Shown here: positions 17,402 to 26,120 of the stretch, in pieces
Numbering within the stretch: position 1 is the stretch's first letter
Layout of the letters: the number at the start of each line of letters is the position of its first letter
Assembly: GCF_014196345.1 (NCBI RefSeq)
Contig: NZ_JACIDN010000004.1
Location: 124,001 to 188,000 of the forward strand
Direction of reading: 5' to 3'
Origin: Methylobacterium brachythecii
GTDB lineage: Bacteria > Pseudomonadota > Alphaproteobacteria > Rhizobiales > Beijerinckiaceae
Length of the DNA: 64,000 bases
Translations under genes and position numbers: made by a program
Notes under the pieces: generated by a model
What the model saw: the letters and a program-made list of their open reading frames with translations, nothing else
Told to the model about the DNA's origin: nothing
Databases searched by the model: none

Positions 17402-18292
17402 TCAGGCCTCGGAGCGTTTGACGGCCTGCCAAGCGGCTTCCATGGACGCAAGGTCGCTCGAAGAGAGGGTTTGGCCTTGTCCCGCGAGTCGATCGGCCAT
17501 CGCAGCGAACCGGCGTTCGAACTTGCGGGTCCCTTGCCGAAGTGCCTCTTCCGGATCGACGCCGGCATGGCGAGCGAGGTTAGCCACCGAGAACAACAGG
17601 TCGCCGATTTCCTCGGCAATCGCTTCTCGATCCCCCTGCCCAAGGCTCTCTTCGACCTCGTCGGCTTCCTCACGAACCTTTGCGATCACCTCGCGGGCAT
17701 TGGGCCAGTCGAAACCGTAGCCGGCTGCCTTACGTGAAATTTTCTCTGCGCGAGTCAGCGCCGGCAGGACCAGCGGCACGCCGTCGAGCGGGGAGGCAGG
17801 ATCGCGCCCACCGGTTCGCCCCGTTTTCGCAGCTCGTTCCTCACCCTTGATACGCTGCCAAGCGGCTTCGATGACATGCGGATCGTCGATCCGCTGGTGA
17901 GGCGGCAGCAGCGAGCCTTCAGCGTCGAAGACGTGCGGGTGCCGGCGTACAAGCTTGGCGACGATGCTCTCCACGACGTCCGCAAAGGCAAACGTCCCGG
18001 CTTCCTCCGCTATCCGCGACTGGAAGACGACCTGCAGAAGGAGATCCCCGAGTTCATCGCGCAGATCATCGTGATCCGCACGGTCGATCGCATCCGCGAC
18101 CTCGTAGGCTTCCTCGATCGTAAATGGAGCGATGCTGGCTGGGGTTTGCGCGATGTCCCAGGAACAGCCTCGAACCGGATCACGCAGCGTGGCCATGAGG
18201 GACAGAAGGGTCTCGACAGATCGATTCGGCATACGCGCATGCGTACCGGTTTCGTTCCAGACACGCATCCGGTCAGCTTCAAGGGACGTCAT
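17402..18292 (-). CDS. mazG: Nucleoside triphosphate pyrophosphohydrolase MazG
   Basis: 296 residues, slightly longer than the usual 260-280. Two MazG domains are visible: residues about 25-125 with DPVRGCSWDIAQTPASIAPF and YEVADAI...DLRDELGDLLLQVVF, and about 185-290 with EADEVEESLGQGDREAIAEE and IGDLLFSVANLARH. Each carries the EExxE...ExxD metal-binding pattern. KFERRFAAM near the end is typical. MazG hydrolyses (d)NTPs to monophosphates and influences ppGpp. It is the last ordinary chromosomal gene before the RepA island. Confidence 0.94.
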   Translation of the reverse strand: MTSLEADRMRVWNETGTHARMPNRSVETLLSLMATLRDPVRGCSWDIAQTPASIAPFTIEEAYEVADAIDRADHDDLRDELGDLLLQVVFQSRIAEEAGTFAFADVVESIVAKLVRRHPHVFDAEGSLLPPHQRIDDPHVIEAAWQRIKGEERAAKTGRTGGRDPASPLDGVPLVLPALTRAEKISRKAAGYGFDWPNAREVIAKVREEADEVEESLGQGDREAIAEEIGDLLFSVANLARHAGVDPEEALRQGTRKFERRFAAMADRLAGQGQTLSSSDLASMEAAWQAVKRSEA

Positions 18293-18507
18293 GTGCCTTC
18301 TGTCGCCGACATTGGATAACTACCCCCCAACCTGTGGAGAATTCCGTTTCTTCTATAAATTTACAGGGAATATTGCCCGTTCTGGGCGAAGGCCAAGCCT
18401 ATCCTCTGATAGGAAATATATCAGATCGCATTTTTAAGAGAGTCATTTCAGCAAGTTATAAGAGAGCGGAAAAATCTCATTCGCAGCAATGTTTTAGGGA
18501 TGTACCT
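18293..18507. other. AT-rich leader of the putative replication origin
   Basis: This gene-free segment left of the iterons is clearly less GC-rich than the rest of the window (for example TTCTATAAATTTACAGGGAA and GGAAATATATCAGATCGC). It contains a small hairpin CCTATC-CTCT-GATAGG (18398-18413). An AT-rich DNA-unwinding region next to iterons is the expected layout for an iteron origin. No consensus DnaA box was found by eye. Confidence 0.5.
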
Positions 18508-18731
18508 CGTATTGAGTTCTGCGTGGGATCGTATTGGATTCAGCGTCCATGCGAATGGGATTCTGCGTATCGCTGAGCTTGCGTCACATACGATTCTGCG
18601 TGCCTGTGCATCGAATTCAGCGTGAAAAATCGATGTAGCCTGTGCATTCCGGGGATTGTTTGACCGGCCGCCTCCGTATCGAACTCTGCGTAGAGGCAGG
18701 CCCCGAGCCCTCGCTGCATCGAACTCTGCGA
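18508..18731 (+). repeat. Seven iteron-like direct repeats upstream of repA
   Basis: Seven 17-base units of consensus yGyATyGrATTCtGCGT occur in the same orientation at 18508-18524, 18530-18546, 18552-18568, 18585-18601, 18607-18623, 18675-18691 and 18715-18731. The most conserved part is the TTC(T/A)GCG or CTCTGCG end. Start-to-start distances are 22, 22, 33, 22, 68 and 40 bases, so the first five sit on one face of the helix (multiples of 11). This matches binding-site arrays for plasmid Rep initiators. The array lies about 180 bases before the repA start. Confidence 0.85.
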
Positions 18732-18911
18732 GCGATGTGTCGTTGCAACGGTCTGGGGATTGCCGGCTCCGCGATGCGGGGAAAGCCGGGATAACGCGGA
18801 TCCGTGACGGGACTCCACGGTTACGAATCGTGCGAGATCCGAGTGCCATCCAGATCCAGCTTCGGTCTGACGGCGGCCCAAGGTGGTGTGGACCAAGATC
18901 GCGGAACGGGA

Positions 18912-20006
18912 ATGTCGGGGCTCGAACAGAAGATCGATCAGATCCGTGACACGGACCTACGTGCCGAGCTTGAAGCGGCACGCGGTGGGTTTCTGTTCGC
19001 ACAGATCGTTGAGCACATCCTGTTCCGCCAGCGCGAACGCGACGAGAGAGTTGCGCTCGAGACCGACCAAAAAATCCGGCGCAACGTCATGGGCCGTGAC
19101 CAGCGCCGCCGTGATGCCATTCGTGAGGTCATTGAGAACGAACCGGCAATGCCGGAGAATCTACAGCATATCCATTCGGTGCTGGCGCTTTGTGGCTTGC
19201 CCTATCGCGATCCAGGTCCGGTGCGGGAGGTGGTGCGCGAATATGGCCGCAACTCGCTGAGCCTGAGTGCTGGCCGTCTGAAGAACCCGCTGACGGGGGA
19301 GATGGAGGCGCAGGGGCTACCCTTCGGGCCCAAGGCTCGCCTGGTTCTGCTTCACCTCTGCACGGAGGCCGTGCGTCAGCGCAGTCCGGTGATCGCCGTG
19401 GCCGACAGTCTGTCCGGCTTCATGCGGGAGATGGGTTTTGCAGTGACCGGCGGTGAACGCGGAACCATCGGCGCGTTCAAGGAGCAACTAAACCGTCTCG
19501 CCGCCTGCTCCATGCAGATCGGGCTATGGGACGGTCGCGAAACTGCCTCGACCCTTACGGTTCCACCCTTCCGCAGGCTCGACCTCTGGCGGCCACAGGG
19601 GACCGGGGAGGTGGTTTGGCAACGCGAGGTCCAGTTCCACCAGGATTTCTACGACAGCCTGATCAAACACGCCCTACCCGTCGACATCCGTGCCGCACGG
19701 GCCTTATCCGGTTCAGCGCGCAAGCTCGATCTGCTGTTCTGGGTCGGATACCGATTGCGCGCGCTACAACGGCCGTTGCGGCTCACCTGGGATAACCTCC
19801 ACGGGCAATTCGGTGCCGATAACGCCAGCCAGCGCAGCTTCCGCCAGGCCTTCAAGGCGGATCTCGCAGGCGTTCTCGAGATCTTTCCGCGTCTTCCCAT
19901 TAGTCTCGACGAGCGTGGAATGTTGCTCAACCCGGCCGATCCTAATGTTCTTATTGTTCCGCCAAAGGCGATTGGAATATCGCGAAAAAAGCAGAAAGCT
20001 GCGTGA
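18912..20006 (+). CDS. repA: Plasmid-type replication initiator RepA (PF04796-like)
   Basis: 364 residues from the ATG at 18912; the frame is open to 18804, but the upstream part is unconvincing. The body matches the RepA_C family of plasmid initiators: GPKARLVLLHLCTEAVRQ, then SLSGFMREMGFAVTGGERGT and EQLNRLAACSMQIG. The second half has FYDSLIKHALPVDIRAARAL, LDLLFWVGYRLRALQRPLRL and TWDNLHGQFG, consistent with a second winged-helix region. It ends with a basic tail (GISRKKQKAA). Iteron-like repeats precede it. It should bind them to open an origin or repress itself. No ParAB or mobilization gene is nearby. Confidence 0.85.
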   Translation: MSGLEQKIDQIRDTDLRAELEAARGGFLFAQIVEHILFRQRERDERVALETDQKIRRNVMGRDQRRRDAIREVIENEPAMPENLQHIHSVLALCGLPYRDPGPVREVVREYGRNSLSLSAGRLKNPLTGEMEAQGLPFGPKARLVLLHLCTEAVRQRSPVIAVADSLSGFMREMGFAVTGGERGTIGAFKEQLNRLAACSMQIGLWDGRETASTLTVPPFRRLDLWRPQGTGEVVWQREVQFHQDFYDSLIKHALPVDIRAARALSGSARKLDLLFWVGYRLRALQRPLRLTWDNLHGQFGADNASQRSFRQAFKADLAGVLEIFPRLPISLDERGMLLNPADPNVLIVPPKAIGISRKKQKAA

Positions 20007-20064
20007 GTTACCTTCTGGAAAACGCGCACGCGCGGGCATCCGAATAGAATGCAGTCCGTGTTAC

Positions 20065-20133
20065 TTGGAATATTCCGCTAAAAACATTCCCAATCACACG
20101 TTACGGAATCGCTGGACACATTTGGAATATTCC
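20065..20133. repeat. Two identical TTGGAATATTCC palindromic sites behind repA
   Basis: TTGGAATATTCC occurs at 20065-20076 and 20122-20133, 57 bases apart, each containing the perfect palindrome GGAATATTCC. A related ATTGGAATAT lies in the end of repA at 19971-19980. They sit between repA and the winged-helix gene and could be operator sites for one of them. Confidence 0.65.
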
Positions 20134-20194
20134 TTTAGTTGATCCCAATGGCAACCGATTGAGATCGGTGGGAACGGCTCGAGGTTTCAGCACG

Positions 20195-20875
20195 ATGGTT
20201 CTGTCTGAAGCCGAAGCCGAGGCGCAGCTCATGTCCTTGCGCCGGCAGCGCGAGGTGCTCGATCGCGCCATTGCCGACCTGACGCTCTATCTCGAGCTCG
20301 GACGCCGGCTTACGACGGAAGCCGCGGTCACCAGCGGCGATGCAGCGTCCTCGGCTGTGCCGAGACGCGGGGCGGCCCCAGATGTGGGAGGGCTGTATGA
20401 CGGTGCGGTCCGCGGAGCGGGTCACACACCTCCGGACAGCCCCTCCATCGCGCCAGGAAAGGTCACGTCGCAGGCCGGTCAAATGGCCGACACTTCGACC
20501 GAGGCTCAATTGCGAGCGGCTCCGCCTGTTCCGTCGAGCCGTGAACGCAATCCGTTGGTGTCTCCAGCCGTGTCGATGCATCCGGCGTTCCAACCGCCGC
20601 GCGATACCGCTGAGGGGGCCTTGTCCGAAGGCGTGCTCGCGCGGCGCTATGGCCGTGCTTTGATCGAGGCGGCGCTGGACGCGCTTCAGAACGCCGGCCG
20701 GCCGCTTCATGCCAGTGAGATCCTAGCTGTGCTGACCAGCCAGGGGTTTTCGCTGCCGGGCCACGATCCCGTCGCAGCGCTGAACACTCGGCTCTGGAAG
20801 CGTTCCGGATCGGGCGGCCCGCTGAAGAGAATGGGGGAGGCCGTCTACGCCCTCGTCGAGCCGGAGGAGGATTGA
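20195..20875 (+). CDS. HARE-HTH-like winged-helix protein next to repA
   Basis: 226 residues from the ATG at 20195; a TTG at 20159 would add 12. Residues 1-40 form a helical segment with LRRQREVLDRAIADLTLYLELGRR that may be a coiled coil. A long low-complexity Ala/Pro/Ser linker follows. The C-terminus (about 148-222) is a winged helix: IEAALDALQNAGRPLHASEI, LAVLTSQGFSLPGHDPVAAL, NTRLWKRSG and MGEAVYALVE, the pattern of HARE-HTH domains. Such domains occur in DNA-binding and RNA polymerase delta-like proteins. Its position suggests a regulator or accessory factor of RepA, which is inference. Confidence 0.65.
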   Translation: MVLSEAEAEAQLMSLRRQREVLDRAIADLTLYLELGRRLTTEAAVTSGDAASSAVPRRGAAPDVGGLYDGAVRGAGHTPPDSPSIAPGKVTSQAGQMADTSTEAQLRAAPPVPSSRERNPLVSPAVSMHPAFQPPRDTAEGALSEGVLARRYGRALIEAALDALQNAGRPLHASEILAVLTSQGFSLPGHDPVAALNTRLWKRSGSGGPLKRMGEAVYALVEPEED

Positions 20876-20913
20876 GGCGGCCGAATCTTTCCGGTCACTT
20901 CTTTTCCGCTCGT

Positions 20914-21180
20914 TCAGCGCGCATTCGGTGAGCGGTCGCCGTCCGGCGCGCTCATCTGTTCGTCGAAGATCGCCCTACAGCCCGCGCTGAGGCTCGCCCG
21001 TTGCACCTTCATGCAGCCGATGATGCGCCCGCGATTTGGGATCGCGCTGGCGCAGAGCCGGATCACGTCATCGCGGCAGAGTTCGGCCTGCTCCGCTTCG
21101 CCGGCCCGAACTCCGGCTGGGCAGAGCTGGACAGCGAGGGCCGCTGCCAAGCCGATGCGAGTTCCGATTTTCACCGACAA
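20914..21180 (-). CDS. Small secreted cysteine-rich protein
   Basis: 88 residues with a signal peptide (residues 1-26, TRIGLAAALAVQLCPAGVRA). The mature part contains ELCRDDVIRLCASAIPNRGR, then IIGCMKVQRASLSAGCRAIF, with four cysteines in the spacing seen in Cys-rich repeat proteins of Rhizobiales. It likely folds with two disulfides in the periplasm. Function is unknown. It marks the return to ordinary sequence after the RepA island. Confidence 0.75.
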   Translation of the reverse strand: MSVKIGTRIGLAAALAVQLCPAGVRAGEAEQAELCRDDVIRLCASAIPNRGRIIGCMKVQRASLSAGCRAIFDEQMSAPDGDRSPNAR

Positions 21181-21383
21181 CGGTCCTACCCTCTTGCTCT
21201 GGTCCGACGATCGAGTTCCGGACTTGAATGATACGAAACGGTTCAGTCCGTCGTCGAGCGAGGTTCTTTAGCCGGCGCAAGCTGCGACGCTCGAATTGAC
21301 TGCGGGCCGCGAAGACCGGATCACCGGATCACCGCATCGGCGGGTTGCGCATGCGGCGGCAGGTCCGAAGAGGACGGGACGGG

Positions 21384-22511
21384 ATGGAACGAGACGACGC
21401 CTGGCGGCAGACCGATCGGTTGCAGACCGAGACCGGCAAGGGCGATCCCTTTGCCGCCGCCGTACGTGGCACGCGCATGCCGATGATCATCACCGACCCG
21501 CGCCAGCCCGACAATCCGATCGTCTATATGAACGACGCCTTCCTTGGGCTGACCGGGTATGGGCGCGACGAGATCATGGGGCGGAATTGCCGCTTCCTGC
21601 AGGGGCCGGGAACCGACAAGGCTGCCGTGCGGCAAATCCGTGAGGCAACCGAGGCGAACCGCGACATCTCCATCGACGTGCTGAACTACCGCAAGGACGG
21701 CACACCGTTCTGGAACGCGCTCTATGTCAGCCCCGTCTCGAACGAGGCCGGGGAGGTGCTCTACTTCTTCGCCTCGCAGGTCGATGTCACCGACCGCGTC
21801 GACGCGCATCTGAAGACCTTGAACGAGAAGGAGCATTTCGAGCGCGAGGTTGCCAAGCGCACGCGCGAGCTGAGCGAGGCGCTCGCTGCCAAGACCATGC
21901 TGCTCCACGAGGTCGACCACCGGGTCAAGAACAACCTCCAGATGGTCGCCTCGTTGCTGGCGCTGCAGACGCGCACCATCACCGATCCGACGGCGCGCGC
22001 CACGATGGAGGGCATGCTCAAGCGCGTCGAGGCGCTCGGAACGGTGCATCGCCGGCTCTATCAGTCGCACAACATCGAGCGTTTCGACGTGACGGAGTTC
22101 GTGCGCGACCTCGCGAGCGACTTGGTGCGGGGGCTCGGGCGCGGCGACATTCGGCTGCATCTCGACGTCGAGGCCGTCGTGGTGCCGGTGGCCAAGGCAC
22201 CGCCGATCGCGCTCATCCTGAACGAGATCGTCACCAACGTTCTGCAGCACGCCTTTCCGGCCGGCCGGCCGGGAAGGCTCTCGATCGCGGTCGTGCCCGG
22301 CGAGACCTCCATCGCGATCGAGGTCAGGGATGACGGCGTCGGGATGCCGGATCTCGCCTCGGTCTCAGGACAGCTTTCCTTCGGCAAGCGGCTGATCGAA
22401 ACTCTTGCCCGCCAGTTGAATGCCAGTATCACATGGCACCCGGCCGATCCTGGCACGGCCGTTCACATCAGTCTGCCGCGCGAGACGGCGGTCAGTTTGG
22501 AGACCCGGTGA
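21384..22511 (+). CDS. LOV-domain blue-light sensor histidine kinase (HisKA_2 type)
   Basis: 375 residues from the ATG at 21384. Residues 25-137 form a LOV/PAS domain with [16 protein letters not shown], the flavin-adduct motif GRNCRFLQG (Cys69), and the Asn-containing strands [21 protein letters not shown] linker helix ([20 protein letters not shown]) leads to a HisKA_2 H-box [15 protein letters not shown] (His179 aligned with the phospho-acceptor). The ATPase domain has [13 protein letters not shown] and [10 protein letters not shown]. There is no membrane segment, so it acts in the cytosol. Blue light should alter autophosphorylation. Its GTGA overlap with the next gene marks the partner regulator. 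Confidence 0.9.
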   Translation: MERDDAWRQTDRLQTETGKGDPFAAAVRGTRMPMIITDPRQPDNPIVYMNDAFLGLTGYGRDEIMGRNCRFLQGPGTDKAAVRQIREATEANRDISIDVLNYRKDGTPFWNALYVSPVSNEAGEVLYFFASQVDVTDRVDAHLKTLNEKEHFEREVAKRTRELSEALAAKTMLLHEVDHRVKNNLQMVASLLALQTRTITDPTARATMEGMLKRVEALGTVHRRLYQSHNIERFDVTEFVRDLASDLVRGLGRGDIRLHLDVEAVVVPVAKAPPIALILNEIVTNVLQHAFPAGRPGRLSIAVVPGETSIAIEVRDDGVGMPDLASVSGQLSFGKRLIETLARQLNASITWHPADPGTAVHISLPRETAVSLETR

Positions 22512-22957
22512 GCGAACCTTTGCGGGTCCTGCTGGTCGAAGACGAGGCCCTCATTCTGATGCAGCTCGAAATGCTGCTGGAGGATGCCGGGCACCTCATC
22601 GTCGGGACGGCGATGCGAGCCGAGGAGGGCGTCGCGCTTCTGCTCGAGACCCGGCCCGACCTGGTCTTCGTCGATCTGCGCCTGGCTGGGGATTCTTCGG
22701 GTGTCGCGGTGGTGCAGTCCGCGCGCGAGATCGGTGGCATCACCTGCGTGTTCATCACCGCCAATTCGCGCCAACTCACGGATGAGCTCGAAGGCGCCGC
22801 CGCGGTGATCGCGAAGCCCTTCTCGGGCAGCGTCCTCGAAGACACCCTGGCGTTTCTCGAACAGGCCCTGCGTCGACCGCCACCGGAGCTGGCAGTACCG
22901 CACGGCATGCGCGTCGCACCCGCCGCCCGGGAGAGCTGGGCGCTGATGGAGGGCTGA
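22508..22957 (+). CDS. Single-domain response regulator, partner of the LOV kinase
   Basis: 149 residues from a GTG at 22508 that overlaps the kinase stop. It is a CheY-like receiver: acidic pair in LVEDE (10-13), phospho-acceptor Asp56 in [11 protein letters not shown], Thr84 in VFITANS and Lys103 in AVIAKPFSG. The DLRLAG...SGxxVVQ wording is typical of the receivers paired with HWE/HisKA_2 kinases in Alphaproteobacteria. The last 30 residues are a loosely structured tail without an output domain. It is probably part of a branched signalling path. Confidence 0.9.
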   Translation: MSEPLRVLLVEDEALILMQLEMLLEDAGHLIVGTAMRAEEGVALLLETRPDLVFVDLRLAGDSSGVAVVQSAREIGGITCVFITANSRQLTDELEGAAAVIAKPFSGSVLEDTLAFLEQALRRPPPELAVPHGMRVAPAARESWALMEG

Positions 22958-23048
22958 GGTCCTCCGGCATCATCGCTTCGCTTGACGATGCGCGCCGCTC
23001 CTGACCTTGCTCGTCGAGCGCGACGGGTTTCTCAGCCAGCGGCGGCCC

Positions 23049-23444
23049 ATGACGAAAAGTTCGGAGTCTGAGGCAGCGACGTTCGGGTCGCTCGTCAAGC
23101 GCAACTATCTGGCGAGCCTGCGCCGCTGCTTCGATTTTTCCGGTCGCAGCGGCCTTTCCGAATACTGGAGCTATTTCGTCGTCTACCTCTGCATCCTGGT
23201 CGTCGCCGTCTCGGTCGACGCGCTGCTCTCGTTGTTCGTTGGCCGATTCCGGGGCTTCAGGGCCATCGTGATCCTGTTTCACATGCTGCCCAACCTCGCG
23301 ATCCTGGCGCGGCGCATGCACGACATCGATCGCCGGGCCTGGTTCATGCTCTGGCCCTTCGTCGCCGCGAATGGGCTCTATCAGTCGGGAACTCCCGGAC
23401 CGAACCGCTTCGGACCCGAACCGGTCGATCTCGTGGGATCGTAG
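23049..23444 (+). CDS. DUF805 family membrane protein
   Basis: 131 residues from the ATG at 23049. The start LVKRNYLASLRRCFDFSGRS followed by GLSEYWSYFVVYLCILVVAV is the signature of DUF805 (YhaH-like) inner-membrane proteins. ARRMHDIDRRAWFMLW is the conserved motif of the second half. Three to four membrane segments are predicted. Function is unknown. Confidence 0.88.
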   Translation: MTKSSESEAATFGSLVKRNYLASLRRCFDFSGRSGLSEYWSYFVVYLCILVVAVSVDALLSLFVGRFRGFRAIVILFHMLPNLAILARRMHDIDRRAWFMLWPFVAANGLYQSGTPGPNRFGPEPVDLVGS

Positions 23445-23456
23445 CCGACCCCCGTC

Positions 23457-23804
23457 ATGGTCATGAGTGATCCGAGGCCGTCTTCGGAATCGACCGGAAA
23501 GCCTTGGCGCAGGGGTGTCGTCCTGGCGCTCCTGCTGATGCCCGGGCTGTGCGAGGTCCTCGTGACGACACCCGGCTTCGATCCGGGGCTGGTGCCCGCG
23601 TGGATCGCGGTTCCGATCGCGATGATCGGCTTCCTGACCTTTCTGGTGCTGGCCGGACTGACAAGCCTCGTGCGGAATCGCGTCGTCGCGGTCCTGCTGG
23701 GCGCGTTCCTCCGTCGCCGTTGGCGCTGGCCGGTCTGGCTCGCGCTCATAGCCGCCGCGCCCTACTGGCTCGCCTTTCTCCGAGCCCTGCCGAAGCCCTG
23801 GTGA
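23457..23804 (+). CDS. Hypothetical membrane protein
   Basis: 115 residues, starting 12 bases after the DUF805 gene, so probably in the same transcript; an alternative ATG is at 23463. Three hydrophobic stretches are seen, about 20-40, 50-75 and 92-110. The loop between the last two is Arg-rich (FLRRRWRWPVW). No known family is recognised. Confidence 0.6.
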   Translation: MVMSDPRPSSESTGKPWRRGVVLALLLMPGLCEVLVTTPGFDPGLVPAWIAVPIAMIGFLTFLVLAGLTSLVRNRVVAVLLGAFLRRRWRWPVWLALIAAAPYWLAFLRALPKPW

Positions 23805-23825
23805 GCGCCGCAATGGGCCGGTGAT

Positions 23826-24434
23826 TCAGGCCTTCAGCCTCACATCCTCGGGCTTGGGCGCGTCGGCCGGCGCCCAATCGGCAGGCGGGCTGATGACGGT
23901 GATCTTCCGGCGGCGCGAGCGGCGGCTGATCTCCGAGATCCGGCAGACCAGCCGCACTGGGATCTGGGTCGCGAAGCTCAAAGCCGGGCGTTTCGGCATC
24001 AGGATGTAGACGTAGACGTCCTCGTAGGGCTGACCGGAAAACCGGGCATTCGAGCCATCGAGATCGCGCGCGACGACGACACGGCGGCCGAGCGCCGTGC
24101 GGTCGGCCTGGGCACGCTTGTGCCACGGCTCGGAGGTGCTCTTGTCGATCCAGGTCTGCGGCGCGAGACGGCCGCCGCCCGGCTTCTTCAGCGTGACGGT
24201 CTTCAGCCGGCATTTGTGCTTGTCGACGTCGTGCAGACGCAGGCGCAGACAGCGGAAAGGGCCGTCGTCGAGATAGTCGGCCCAGGTCAGCGACCAGAGC
24301 TGTTCTTCCTCGGCCAGCGCCTTGCGCCGCGTCTGCGCGTCGCGGCGGAGAGAGAGGAGGAAGGTGGCGAGGCTGGAGAGCGCCGCCACCCAGAGAAGGA
24401 TCCAGGCCGTCAGACTCGATTCGCCGAAGGGCAC
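23826..24434 (-). CDS. Hypothetical protein with N-terminal membrane anchor
   Basis: 202 residues. One N-terminal transmembrane helix (about 8-28, TAWILLWVAALSSLATFLL) is followed by a basic cytosolic-type region. The soluble part has several Tyr/Trp-rich strands (EQLWSLTWADYLDDGPFRCL, then YEDVYVYILMPKRP) and an Arg-rich stretch RISEISRRSRRRK. It does not match a family I recognise. It converges with the preceding small membrane gene with 21 bases between stops. Confidence 0.6.
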   Translation of the reverse strand: MPFGESSLTAWILLWVAALSSLATFLLSLRRDAQTRRKALAEEEQLWSLTWADYLDDGPFRCLRLRLHDVDKHKCRLKTVTLKKPGGGRLAPQTWIDKSTSEPWHKRAQADRTALGRRVVVARDLDGSNARFSGQPYEDVYVYILMPKRPALSFATQIPVRLVCRISEISRRSRRRKITVISPPADWAPADAPKPEDVRLKA

Positions 24435-24558
24435 GGAACCTCACTCGTCGACGCGGGACAGGATGGGAATCCTGATCGGGCCGGCGAGGCGGCGCAAGGC
24501 CGGGTTGCGTAAGGTCTCGAATCGGGGGATGGGTGTGGCCCTGGCGAGTCAGCCCTCG

Positions 24559-26013
24559 TCAGTACTGGATCGTTGCTCGCATCCCGAGCACGGCGGCATT
24601 CTTGACGCGGCCGAGTTCCGGATAGCGCGGATTGGTGATCCCGCCGCCGGGATGCATGACGTATTGCACGTCCGGCTGCACCGTGAAGCCCGGCACGATC
24701 AGGGCCTGGTAAGTCGCCTCGATCACGGTCTCCCCGCTTCGGCGCGGCATCGCCACGCCGGTATAGGCGATCATGTCGGCATCGGCGCGGCGCGCGTCGT
24801 CGCTGATCCGGGCATGGGCCAAACTGATGCCGATCGTGTCGTCGTCGCGGCCCTCGAACAGGCCCTTATAGGCCAGACCCGTATCGACATAGGCGTCGAT
24901 CAGGCTCGAGCGGGTCGGCGAATAGGCGGCGCGCACGAAGAAGCCGAGACCCTCGTCGTCCTTGCCGGCCTCTCGGTAGAGGGTCTGATCCCAGATCGCG
25001 TAGATGCCGGCATTGCCGCGCAGCTGCTTGTTCACGCCGTTGGAATTCGGATCGGCCAACGGCAGGCCGTTGCTGGCGAAGCGCAGGGAATCGAACCGGC
25101 CGAAATGCTGCCAGCCGCCCAGCGTGATGTCGCCGGGCAGGCCCTTGGCATCCTTGTCGGTGTTGTAGGCATAGGTGGCCTCGGCCACGATCAGGGCCGG
25201 GTCGTGGATGCGGAAATTGGTGCCGTTGCGGTCGAGCAGCTGTGCTTCCGGATCGTCGCCGGGACGATTGGCGCCGGCCGAGTCGCCGTCATAGAGCCCG
25301 ACCTGCAGCGAGAAACCGTTGCCGGGCGCATATTTGGCGCGAATGGCTGGGGCCGAGAGCGGGTAGGCCGGGCCGCCGCTCGGCAGGTTGAGCCCGGTGA
25401 TCGCCGGCCAGCCGAAGCTCGAATTCACGAACAGCGTCGCGGTCTGGCTGACGAAGAACTCGGTATCCGCCGCCTGCTGGCCGATGCGAAGGCCGAGCTT
25501 GCCGTCCATGAGCTTCTGGTCGAACCAGAGCACGTAGAGCCGGGTCGACGGCAGCGCCTCGATCACGCTCGTGGTCATCAGGTTGCCGACGTAGTAGCGC
25601 GACAGCCCGGTCCCGTGGATGAAGTAGGCGTTGGCGTGGATGGTGGCGCCGTCCCAGCCGGCGATCTTCTTCAGATCGAGGTTGAGCCGCAGATTGAGGC
25701 GGTCCTCGACGATCGCGCCCTGGCGTATGCCGCCGACCGGATTGCCGAGCACGTCGGCGATGTAGGTCAGGCTGTACTCGATGCCCTTCTCCTTCAGCAC
25801 CGGACGGATGCCGAACGGGTCGCCGAAGGGGCCGAGATAGGGCTGAATCGAGCGGACGTAGCCGCCCGAGGCCTGGCTGGTGGTTTCCGGCTGGGAGACC
25901 GAGACGCGGGGATCGTCGCCGGCGCCTTCGACGACGGGAGCGAGATCCTGTCCCCACGCCGGTGAGGCGAGGGTGGCGGCAAGCAGGACCACGCCGGACA
26001 GAAGGCGTCGCAC
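24559..26013 (-). CDS. OprB-type carbohydrate-selective porin
   Basis: 484 residues from the GTG at 26013, which follows GGGGGAC and gives a clean signal peptide (MRRLLSGVVLLAATLASPAWG). A TTG at 26025 is the alternative. The mature protein has OprB hallmarks: GIEYSLTYIADVLGNPVGGI, LRLNLDLKKIAGWDGATIHA, LRIGQQAADTEFFVS and FGWPAI near the middle. The end has ETVIEATYQALIVPGFTVQP and ends in a porin-type aromatic residue (IQY). It forms an outer-membrane beta barrel for uptake of small solutes. No sugar transporter or dehydrogenase is adjacent. Confidence 0.88.
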   Translation of the reverse strand: MRRLLSGVVLLAATLASPAWGQDLAPVVEGAGDDPRVSVSQPETTSQASGGYVRSIQPYLGPFGDPFGIRPVLKEKGIEYSLTYIADVLGNPVGGIRQGAIVEDRLNLRLNLDLKKIAGWDGATIHANAYFIHGTGLSRYYVGNLMTTSVIEALPSTRLYVLWFDQKLMDGKLGLRIGQQAADTEFFVSQTATLFVNSSFGWPAITGLNLPSGGPAYPLSAPAIRAKYAPGNGFSLQVGLYDGDSAGANRPGDDPEAQLLDRNGTNFRIHDPALIVAEATYAYNTDKDAKGLPGDITLGGWQHFGRFDSLRFASNGLPLADPNSNGVNKQLRGNAGIYAIWDQTLYREAGKDDEGLGFFVRAAYSPTRSSLIDAYVDTGLAYKGLFEGRDDDTIGISLAHARISDDARRADADMIAYTGVAMPRRSGETVIEATYQALIVPGFTVQPDVQYVMHPGGGITNPRYPELGRVKNAAVLGMRATIQY

Positions 26014-26120
26014 GATGTCCCCCAAGCTGAGAGCTCGGGGGCTACGCTTAAGCGGAAGCCGGCAGAGTCGCCAGAGAGACCCGGCGGGTCATCCGCCGAG
26101 AGCTGCGTCTTGCGGCTTTT

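Noticed and set aside
18508..18731. A CRISPR array, suggested by the regular repeats
   Set aside because: The repeats are 17 bases, variable and separated by as little as 5 bases, with no spacers of constant length and no cas genes. Iterons fit better.
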